From: AP-15 sp963846635
GTDB lineage: Bacteria; Pseudomonadota; Alphaproteobacteria; ATCC43930; CGMCC-115725
Assembly (NCBI GenBank): GCA_963846635.1
Contig: CAWJXM010000006.1
Span: 248,001-312,000, forward strand
Reading direction: 5' to 3'
DNA length: 64,000 bases
The translations under genes and the position numbers were made by a program. Position 1 is the stretch's first letter; each line of letters opens with the position of its first letter. Shown here piece after piece: positions 45,559 through 52,122 of this stretch. The notes under the pieces are model-generated. The model was not told the DNA's origin. It saw nothing but the letters and a program-made list of their open reading frames with translations, and made no database searches.

Positions 45559-46131
45559 TCAGGGATCGAGCGGTGGCAGCAGGCGGTGGACCAGGGTGCG
45601 TGGCAGGATGCCCAGCCGGCGCGGGTCTTCGAACGAGGTCGGGCGACGCGCATAGACCACAAAGCCGGCGCGCTGATAGGTTGAGAGCGCCTTGGGGTGG
45701 TCATAGGTCGAGGTATGCAGCCAGAAGCGATCGATCGGACGGGCTGACCAAGCCCGATCAATCGCTGCCTGAAGCAGATAGGGACCATAGCCGCGGCCGA
45801 TGAAATCAGGGACGAGCCCGAAATAACACAGCTTGGTCTCACGCAACTCGGCGGTGTCGAGCTCGAAGAACCCGGCCGGCACCCCGCCGACGTAAAGCAC
45901 AAAAATTTCGATTGTCGGTTTGGTGATCAATTGCGCCAAAGCCGCATCGCCGAATAATCGCCGCTCGAACCACAGCCAGGGCTCGCCGACCGTGTCGTAA
46001 ATGTACCGGTAGAACGAGACCGTGCAGTCTTCGGCGCGCATCAACGCCAGCTTGCCGGCGGGTAACGGCACCCGCCCGGTTGGCGGGCGCGCCATCATTT
46101 CGAGATAGGTGATCGTGTCGTGCAACAGCAT
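45559..46131 (-). CDS. GNAT-family N-acetyltransferase
   Basis: 190 residues. The acetyl-CoA motif reads LVPDFIGRGYGPYLLQAAID, followed by HPKALSTYQRAGF. The start at ATG 46131 leaves four bases after the sulfurtransferase stop at 46136, so the pair is an operon. Its acceptor is unknown. Confidence 0.85.
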   Translation of the reverse strand: MLLHDTITYLEMMARPPTGRVPLPAGKLALMRAEDCTVSFYRYIYDTVGEPWLWFERRLFGDAALAQLITKPTIEIFVLYVGGVPAGFFELDTAELRETKLCYFGLVPDFIGRGYGPYLLQAAIDRAWSARPIDRFWLHTSTYDHPKALSTYQRAGFVVYARRPTSFEDPRRLGILPRTLVHRLLPPLDP

Positions 46132-46135
46132 CGCG

Positions 46136-47002
46136 TCAGTTTCGTGCGGGACCGGTTTCGACCGGGGTGTCGCCGGGCAGCCCCCATTCCGACCAGCTAC
46201 CATCATACACTGCCGCCCCGGGATAACCAATCAGATGCAGTGCAAACGCCAGTGCACAAGCGGTGACACCCGAGCCACAGCTGGTCACGATAGGCCGATC
46301 GAGAGCCACCCCGGCCTCTTCAAACAACGCCGCAAGCGCCTCGGCGCTCTTGATCTGCCGGGTGTCAGGATCAGTCAACCGATCGTAAGAAAGGTTGCGG
46401 CTCCCAGGAATATGGCCGCTGCGCAGCCCGGGGCGGACCTCCGGCATGGAACCATCAAAGCGACCAGCGGCACGCGCGTCGACGACCTGCTCGCGTCGGC
46501 CCGCGAGGTCGCCGAGGAGGGCCGCTTTGTCGCGCAGCAGCGACGGGTCAAAGCGCGCGGTAAAATGACGCGGCGCCGGCGCCGGGATGGCAGTCTCGAG
46601 CACGCGGCCCTCGGCCCGCCATTTCGGCAACCCGCCATCGAGTAGCACCACGTTCTCGTGTCCGAACAGGCGGAGCATCCACCAGGCCCGCCCCGCCGAA
46701 GACAGGCCGGCGCTGTCGTAGACAATGACCTTGTCGGTGTCGCCCACGCCGAGCGCGCTCATTTTCTGCGCGAACACATCGGCTGACGGGATCATATGCG
46801 GCAGGCTCGTGTCAGAGGCAGCAATATCGTCGATATCGAAAAACACCGCACCCGGGATATGACCCCGCTCGTAGTCCTCGCGCGCCGTCGGTGTCACTCC
46901 CGGCAATTTGAATGAGGCATCGAGGATCCGGACATTAGGATCGTCGAGATGGGCGGCGAGCCAGTCGCTGCCGACCAGCGCCTCGGGATGGGCATAAGGC
47001 AT
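46136..47002 (-). CDS. sseA: 3-mercaptopyruvate sulfurtransferase
   Basis: 288 residues with two rhodanese domains. The N-terminal domain has EDYERGHIPGAVFFDID, and the active C-terminal domain ends in the loop CGSGVTACALAFAL with the catalytic Cys; CGSGVT is typical of mercaptopyruvate sulfurtransferases. ATG 47002 has AGGAGG upstream. It moves sulfur from mercaptopyruvate to thiol acceptors. It lies in an operon with the GNAT gene. Confidence 0.93.
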   Translation of the reverse strand: MPYAHPEALVGSDWLAAHLDDPNVRILDASFKLPGVTPTAREDYERGHIPGAVFFDIDDIAASDTSLPHMIPSADVFAQKMSALGVGDTDKVIVYDSAGLSSAGRAWWMLRLFGHENVVLLDGGLPKWRAEGRVLETAIPAPAPRHFTARFDPSLLRDKAALLGDLAGRREQVVDARAAGRFDGSMPEVRPGLRSGHIPGSRNLSYDRLTDPDTRQIKSAEALAALFEEAGVALDRPIVTSCGSGVTACALAFALHLIGYPGAAVYDGSWSEWGLPGDTPVETGPARN

Positions 47003-47108
47003 CACATTCCTCCTCCCGCCGAGTTTTTGCAAACCGGCAAAATGCGTTCAACCTCAAACGATGTCATTACTGCGTACGCGGAAAGCCCCTTTGGCAGCTG
47101 ATTGTGTG

Positions 47109-48374
47109 TCAGCGATAGAAGAGCGCGACGGTTTCGAGATGCGGGGTCCACACAAACTGATCGACGGGAATTACGCGATCGAGTTGGAAGCCGCCGGCAA
47201 TCAGCTTCGCCGCATCGCGGGCGAAGGTGGCGAGGTTGCACGATACCGCGACGACCGTCTCGATCGACGACTGAGCCAGCGCCTCGACCTGGCTGGCTGC
47301 ACCGGCGCGAGGCGGATCGAATACTGCCGCCGCGTAACTCGCGAGAGCCTCGGGTGGCAGCGGATCGCGCGCAAGATCGCGCTGCTCCACCGTGAGGCCT
47401 GCGAGATGTCGCGCGGCCGTGGTGAGAGCCGATGTGCTGCGTTCATCGCCCTCGACCAGATGCACCGGCCCGACATCGGCGAGCGCAAAACCAAAGTTGC
47501 CGAGCCCGGCATAAAGATCGAGCGCTGGCCGGCGCAGACCGATGCCGCCGATAACCTCTTCGATCAAGATCGCCTCGGCGCTCTCGCTCGCCTGCAGAAA
47601 GGCACCGGGCGGAAAGGGCACCCTGACCCCGGAGCGAATCATGTACACGGGCCGGCGCTCGATGATCGGCATTTCGCCGAACGGGGAGCGCCAAACAATA
47701 CGGGCAAGATCGCACTCGGCGCCCAGCGCCGCCAACGCTTCGAGGGCACCAAGCCCGGGCTTCTCGGCTGATGTCAGCAGCAGATCGATGCCAGCGTCGG
47801 TTCGGGTCAGACTTGCTTCGGCCGTGCTCCCGGGCGACAGCAATTGCACGATCCGGCTGCGCAGCGCCTCGCCAAGCGCGAACAGCGGCTCCTCCAGTAC
47901 CAGGCATTGCTTGAGATCCACGATCTCATGGCGGAAGCGCTCGCGAAACCCGACCTTGCCGGGCTGTCGAGGGTCGCGCGGACGCACCAGCCCGAGGCGA
48001 GCCCGCCGTCGGGCCGGCCTCACACTACGCAATGGCTGGATGACCCCAGGGTCGACACGAACCCGCGTAAGCGCTTTGCGCAAGCCGTCTAGCTTCGCAG
48101 ATTGATAGGCGTCGGGGGCCAGGTGCTGCAGAGCACAACCGCCGCACCGGCCAAAATGGCGGCATGGTGGACGAGCTCGTCCCTCGCCCGCGGCAAGCGT
48201 TTCGATAACCCGTCCTTGATATCCGCCGCCGCGGCGGACGGTCAGCGCCGCGCGGACATGGTCGCCCACCGCGCTGAACGGCAGATAGACCGGATCGCCG
48301 CGCCACTGCGCGATGCCATCGCCATCGACACCGATCCGCTGTATGTGAAGTTCGACAACCTGCTCGTATGTCAT
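47109..48374 (-). CDS. RumA/RlmD-type RNA (uracil-C5) methyltransferase
   Basis: 421 residues. The TRAM-like N-terminal part is followed by an Fe-S site CRHFGRCGGCALQHL, the SAM motif LDLYAGLGNFGFAL, and the catalytic Cys in VAVSCNLATFARD. The C-terminal Asp/Glu region reads RVIPVDQFVWTPHLETVALF. Family members modify U1939 (RlmD) or U747 of 23S rRNA; the exact position is inferred. ATG 48374 was taken as start, giving the family length. Confidence 0.88.
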   Translation of the reverse strand: MTYEQVVELHIQRIGVDGDGIAQWRGDPVYLPFSAVGDHVRAALTVRRGGGYQGRVIETLAAGEGRARPPCRHFGRCGGCALQHLAPDAYQSAKLDGLRKALTRVRVDPGVIQPLRSVRPARRRARLGLVRPRDPRQPGKVGFRERFRHEIVDLKQCLVLEEPLFALGEALRSRIVQLLSPGSTAEASLTRTDAGIDLLLTSAEKPGLGALEALAALGAECDLARIVWRSPFGEMPIIERRPVYMIRSGVRVPFPPGAFLQASESAEAILIEEVIGGIGLRRPALDLYAGLGNFGFALADVGPVHLVEGDERSTSALTTAARHLAGLTVEQRDLARDPLPPEALASYAAAVFDPPRAGAASQVEALAQSSIETVVAVSCNLATFARDAAKLIAGGFQLDRVIPVDQFVWTPHLETVALFYR

Positions 48375-48437
48375 TGACAACGCCTTATCTACGGCAGGCC
48401 GGATCGTCGCGCAGCGCGGGGAACGGAGACGTCGCCG

Positions 48438-48578
48438 ATGCGTATAACCACCAGCCATCAGCAAAGCTGGCAATGGAATTGTGGGGACGGCATGTACCGC
48501 TGGCTCTATTGGAGCGGCATCACTCTCTTTGTCGCCTGGACGGCGTTCTCCGTTTACAGCGCCTGTAATGGGCTCTGA
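48438..48578 (+). CDS. 46-residue putative single-pass membrane protein
   Basis: A small frame from ATG 48438 ending TGA 48576-48578: a hydrophilic Gln/Trp-rich start, then YRWLYWSGITLFVAWTAFSV. The GGAG of gaacggagacg lies seven to ten bases upstream. No family is recognised. It overlaps the minus-strand VOC remnant by 25 bases at its 3' end. Confidence 0.35.
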   Translation: MRITTSHQQSWQWNCGDGMYRWLYWSGITLFVAWTAFSVYSACNGL

Positions 48579-48682
48579 GGATTGCCTCCCGGTTCACCGA
48601 AAGCGAGGATTTCGGTAAGGAAGTTGGCCGATCGCCATTTGTCATGCGCCGGGATGATCGTATGATTGAGCTCGATGCCCAT
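48554..48682 (-). pseudogene. Truncated VOC (glyoxalase/bleomycin resistance) family gene
   Basis: ATG 48682 with AGGAGACTCAGG upstream starts MGIELNHTIIPAHDKWRSAN, then FLTEILAFGEP, exactly the first 30 residues of a VOC-domain protein. After that the reading leaves the family and stops at 48554. The other metal ligands and the second half of the fold are missing. It follows the DUF1194 gene by 16 bases on the same strand. Confidence 0.75.
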
Positions 48683-48698
48683 CCTGAGTCTCCTATAA

Positions 48699-49442
48699 TC
48701 AACGTATTGCAGAGGCCTGTGCGCTGCCGGGTTCGGCTGCCACATTGATCTCCTTGGCGAGCTTGTCGGCCATCGCTTCAGCAAAAGAATTAAAGTTTTT
48801 GACGACGATCAGAAACGCGTTGGGCCCGCCAATCACATTCTGATGATAGTAATTCGGTAAACCGCCTGGCGGGTGGGTGTGCGCCGAATACCCCAAATCA
48901 GGCTGCTCGTTGATGATGGCCAGCCCGTTGATTGTGGTACCGGCGGCGATCGCCTGGTCGCGCGCCTCGGTAACCGGACGGCCCGCATTGCTGGTGCCGT
49001 CACCCGAAATATCGATGATCCAGCGTGGCGCTGGCCATTTCGCCTTGCCGAAATAGCCCATCGCAAAGTCGATCGCGGCGCTAATCGAGGTTCGCCCGGT
49101 AAACGAGCGCGGCGCACTGAGGATCGCCGCCGCAGCACCGCCACCGTCTTCCTCGTCGCGGATCTCGGTCCAAGGTAGTACGATTTTCTGGTCTTGCTCT
49201 CCCGACCACTCGATAAAGCACACGCCGATCGCACCGCTTTTGGTTCCCCGGATCGCTTTGAGCACGCGTGCATCGGTCAGCGCCGCGGCGTAGCCTTTGC
49301 GCTGCAATTGGAACTCGCTGTCATCGACGCTGCGCGACACATCGGCGGCCAAGACGAGGAGCAGATCGACCCCGGCGGCTCGCACTTGGCCGATCCACGA
49401 TGAACAGGCCAGCAGGGCGGCAAATGCGAGCGCGCGTTTCAT
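48699..49442 (-). CDS. Exported von Willebrand factor A-like protein (DUF1194)
   Basis: 247 residues. A signal peptide (RALAFAALLACSSWIGQVRAA) ends near residue 23. The vWA fold begins LLLVLAADVSRSVDDSEFQLQ with the MIDAS-type DVSRS; later ISGDGTSN provides the second acidic loop. The mature protein would be periplasmic. ATG 49442 is chosen for the signal peptide. The role is unknown. It is followed by a VOC remnant. Confidence 0.86.
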   Translation of the reverse strand: MKRALAFAALLACSSWIGQVRAAGVDLLLVLAADVSRSVDDSEFQLQRKGYAAALTDARVLKAIRGTKSGAIGVCFIEWSGEQDQKIVLPWTEIRDEEDGGGAAAAILSAPRSFTGRTSISAAIDFAMGYFGKAKWPAPRWIIDISGDGTSNAGRPVTEARDQAIAAGTTINGLAIINEQPDLGYSAHTHPPGGLPNYYHQNVIGGPNAFLIVVKNFNSFAEAMADKLAKEINVAAEPGSAQASAIR

Positions 49443-49690
49443 CCGGCCTCCCGGTACGTCCCGAACAGGATAGGCAGAAGGTCGCTGCGGTGAAAGGGTC
49501 GGAATATTCAAGCCCGGAGGCGGTACGACTATTCGGTTTCGACGCTCAGCCGTGGCGTTTTGCATAGTGCCAAAGGGAGCGGGCGGGGAGGCTTGGTCCT
49601 TCCACAGCTTGGTAAACCTAAGGCATTAGGCGCGACGTGGCAGCCCAACCCCACTTTCAACCACTTTCGCGTGTTTGCACACCCGCTCAC
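49443..49690. other. Intergenic region bordering the nucleotidyltransferase islet
   Basis: About 250 bases. It contains the left copy of a 22-bp direct repeat at 49575-49596. No gene is supported. Confidence 0.5.
49575..49596. repeat. 22-bp direct repeat, left copy
   Basis: gggagcgggcggggaggctt plus gg occurs here and again at 51977-51998 in the same orientation, identical over 22 bases. The pair encloses the small conserved genes and the nucleotidyltransferase gene. Confidence 0.7.
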
Positions 49691-49906
49691 CTAATTAGGC
49701 TTGCCGCTCGGTTGCGCCTGTGGCGCCTCGATCGCCAGCCTGATCCGTGCCCATACCTGGCACCCGTCGCTGTCGCCGCGATCGAGCATTCGGCCGGCGA
49801 GCCGTGTCGCCTCGGAAGCGGCACCCGCGCCGTGCTTTTTGATCGGCAGATTAGCCGCTCGCCACACGTTGATTTCAGGGATCACGCGCCGGCTCTTGCT
49901 TCCCAT
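49691..49906 (-). CDS. 71-residue conserved alphaproteobacterial protein
   Basis: Reads PEINVWRAANLPIKKHGAGA, then ATRLAGRMLDRGDSDGCQVWARI, ending in Ala/Pro-rich tail. The INVWRAAN...DG..VW..I pattern recurs in many small alphaproteobacterial hypothetical proteins, and no molecular function is known for them. It diverges from the next small gene, whose ATG is 12 bases away. Confidence 0.6.
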   Translation of the reverse strand: MGSKSRRVIPEINVWRAANLPIKKHGAGAASEATRLAGRMLDRGDSDGCQVWARIRLAIEAPQAQPSGKPN

Positions 49907-49917
49907 ATTCCGGGATT

Positions 49918-50211
49918 ATGACGCTCGACTTTACCGATGACGAGGCCCGCGTGCTCGCAAAGCGTCTGCGGCAAGCGATCGAATACGATCCTTACCCGTT
50001 CGCGCCTAGGCTTGACTCGCTGAAGGCCATTCTCGCGAAGCTGGAACCCCCGGCACCGCAGTCCGAACCACTGCCGCGGGAGGTGGAGACGGTGAAAGGC
50101 TACACCGGCCCGCTGTCACGGCGGCCCGCTAAGATCGGCCGTCCCCGTTTCGTTCCCGTTCATCGGCAGCGTCGTCCCCGAATGCCTCAGCGTGAGCACT
50201 TATCTTTCTAG
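49918..50211 (+). CDS. 97-residue hypothetical protein
   Basis: The first 50 residues, MTLDFTDDEARVLAKRLRQA then IEYDPYPFAPRLDSLKAILAK, look like a genuine small helical protein of a group common in alphaproteobacteria. The Pro/Arg-rich tail beyond residue 60 overlaps the 3' end of the convergent nucleotidyltransferase gene and may be a readthrough extension. Function unknown. Confidence 0.55.
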   Translation: MTLDFTDDEARVLAKRLRQAIEYDPYPFAPRLDSLKAILAKLEPPAPQSEPLPREVETVKGYTGPLSRRPAKIGRPRFVPVHRQRRPRMPQREHLSF

Positions 50212-51550
50212 TACCCTTGAAATGTGATGCAGCGGCAGTGGTTATCAAAACCGACCCGTCTGCCGGTACGGGCATGTGGAGGTAGATTGCGCGCGCCAAT
50301 TCCTGGATCTCTTGACGATAGCGCCGAAAGAGTTCAATGCGCTGCGACTTGGAGAACCTATCTGCTCCGAAATGATCATCCAGAGCTTCACGGCTGATAG
50401 AGCAAATCACCCGCTCGTTACCTGCTTTACCGTCGAAATATAGAGTATCAGTGATAAAATCATACCGTGGGTCTGGATCAAAAAACTGTAGATCAAGATC
50501 TGGTATAATGCTACGCTCGGCCCGAAATACATGTAATGCTCTGTCGCGCACCTTAGCGGAGATCATTCCTAATCCCGTTGCCAGAAGTTGGCGCCACTTC
50601 GGGCCCTCCTGAATAGCCTCATGCCATGCGGCTTTAAGTTCTGCCGGCCTGCGCGATGCCACCGCGTCGAGTACCGCCTCCGCTTGATGAAGATCCTTGT
50701 CAATTTTCGCGGCGCCAGTTCGTCGCCGTTGAGCTACGATTAGCTTATGAAGAGCATATCGCGATGGAGATGGAACATTAACAAGGACGCCTGCATTATG
50801 TAGTACTACCGCTGGGATTTCCTCATACAATAAGAAATCGAGAAAACGGAGCGGCTGCGCGTCAGTGCCAATCGCAGGAAGTCTGACTGGGTGCTCTCCT
50901 TCGGGACCTCGGTTCTCAGTGAGTACTTCTACCCTAAACCTGTGAGCATTTTCATAAGTCACTGTTGCTTGTGGTACCTGCGAGTGGGGTATCGGACGGA
51001 ATGATGGGTCTGCCTTCTGTAGGATCTCTATAAATGGGAGCGTTCGCTCGTCCTGGGCGATGGCCAACGATATTGATCTGAACTGCGCAATGTCGAGGTC
51101 GCTCGTCTGAAGCGTTAGACGGGGCAGACGGATGCCGAGTAGGGGTCCATACAGCTGATAAGCCATTGTCCCAATGAGGCAGGCTCGCATCCGAAAAACG
51201 CCCGCGTCCGAAAGCGCCTGAATTATCCGGCCAATTTCCTCCGAAGGGCTTTGGAAGCCAGATCGGCGTAGCGTTGCAATGATGTGTCGCCGTTCTCGGT
51301 AATCGTTCTTGATCCGGCCGTGGTTTTCGATGCGTTCTTGGATTTCGGGTTTATCGGGACCCACGTATTTGCGGGGCTGGTGACCCGAGGCGGCACGATG
51401 GCCCTCTTGAAAATACCAGTAATTTCGCCCCTTAACAGGGACTTTCACAAAGCTACCATTCGGCGGAAACTCCGCTTCGAAGGCTGCCCCGGAACAGCGG
51501 TCGACGAGTTCCGCGTATAAGGTTTGTTCCGTCAGAGAAATGCTTGACAT
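50129..51550 (-). CDS. GSU2403-like nucleotidyltransferase-fold protein
   Basis: 473 residues. The central region has CLIGTMAYQLYGPLLG followed by LQTSDLDIAQF, a variant nucleotidyltransferase GS/DxD signature as in GSU2403 and AbiEii-like proteins. Later LHKLIVAQRR fits the helical region of that fold. Moderate GC relative to neighbours and the location in a repeat-flanked islet suggest transfer. ATG 51550 is preferred and has two 31-bp palindromes just upstream, at 51572-51602 and 51630-51660. No partner antitoxin gene is adjacent. It could be an orphan toxin-like nucleotidyltransferase or a defence protein; neither is proven. Confidence 0.72.
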   Translation of the reverse strand: MSSISLTEQTLYAELVDRCSGAAFEAEFPPNGSFVKVPVKGRNYWYFQEGHRAASGHQPRKYVGPDKPEIQERIENHGRIKNDYRERRHIIATLRRSGFQSPSEEIGRIIQALSDAGVFRMRACLIGTMAYQLYGPLLGIRLPRLTLQTSDLDIAQFRSISLAIAQDERTLPFIEILQKADPSFRPIPHSQVPQATVTYENAHRFRVEVLTENRGPEGEHPVRLPAIGTDAQPLRFLDFLLYEEIPAVVLHNAGVLVNVPSPSRYALHKLIVAQRRRTGAAKIDKDLHQAEAVLDAVASRRPAELKAAWHEAIQEGPKWRQLLATGLGMISAKVRDRALHVFRAERSIIPDLDLQFFDPDPRYDFITDTLYFDGKAGNERVICSISREALDDHFGADRFSKSQRIELFRRYRQEIQELARAIYLHMPVPADGSVLITTAAASHFKGTRKISAHAEAFGDDAADERERNGDGRS

Positions 51551-51571
51551 GGAGAGAACTGCCCCTATCGG

Positions 51572-51602
51572 GTTATACCTATCATGGCACAATAAGTATA
51601 AT
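51572..51602. promoter_or_regulatory. 31-bp palindromic operator, proximal copy
   Basis: The arms gttatacctatc and ataagtataat are related as an imperfect inverted repeat, and 26 of 31 bases match the distal copy. It lies 22 bases before the nucleotidyltransferase start on the minus strand, and its reverse strand contains a TATACT/TATAAC -10-like block. A dimeric regulator would be expected to bind. Confidence 0.6.
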
Positions 51603-51629
51603 GCCGCCGGGCAATTTGCAAATCTTCGC

Positions 51630-51660
51630 GTTATACCTATCATGCCACGATAAGCATAAC
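51630..51660. promoter_or_regulatory. 31-bp palindromic operator, distal copy
   Basis: gttatacctatc and its partner gataagcataac form a 12-bp arm inverted repeat with two mismatches. The centre-to-centre spacing to the proximal copy is 58 bases, near 5.5 helical turns. The two tandem copies support a real binding site. Confidence 0.65.
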
Positions 51661-52122
51661 GCATGATCCCGAATACCTTCGGCGAGGCCGCTGCGGCCCA
51701 AGGCATTGGTTAGGATCGGTTTACTTCTCTCGCCAATTGGCCACGCATGAACTATCATAAGTCGCTACCAATCGCCCCGCCGTGATTGCTGGCACCAATC
51801 CGAAATATCGGTGAAGCGAGAGGACAGCAGGGCTATAACTCGGACGGGGACCGTTGGCATATGATCGCTGACATACTACCCGTTGAGAGTTTCCCGACGG
51901 ACGCTTGCCGCTCGCGCCTCTGGCTTTTTTGCCGCATTATACAGTGACTTAACCGTTTCGGATCAGAAGCTTGAAGGGGAGCGGGCGGGGAGGCTTGGGC
52001 CCCGCCTCCCCTGCCGACCCCCTGGGCCGGCCGCCAGGGTAACCCGGGATCCCGCGGCGCATACCCAAGCCGATACTGTATCAACTATATCTTGTTCCGC
52101 CGCGGCCGGAAGGCAAACAGAA
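51661..52122. other. Intergenic region, no supported gene
   Basis: About 460 bases between the palindromes and treY. It includes the right 22-bp repeat copy (51977-51998). Open frames on either strand have no recognisable similarity. A TA-rich cluster near 51935-51955 is noticed but not interpretable. Confidence 0.5.
51977..51998. repeat. 22-bp direct repeat, right copy
   Basis: Identical to 49575-49596. The 2.4 kb enclosed carries the two small genes and the nucleotidyltransferase gene with its operators. It may mark the edges of an inserted segment. Confidence 0.7.
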
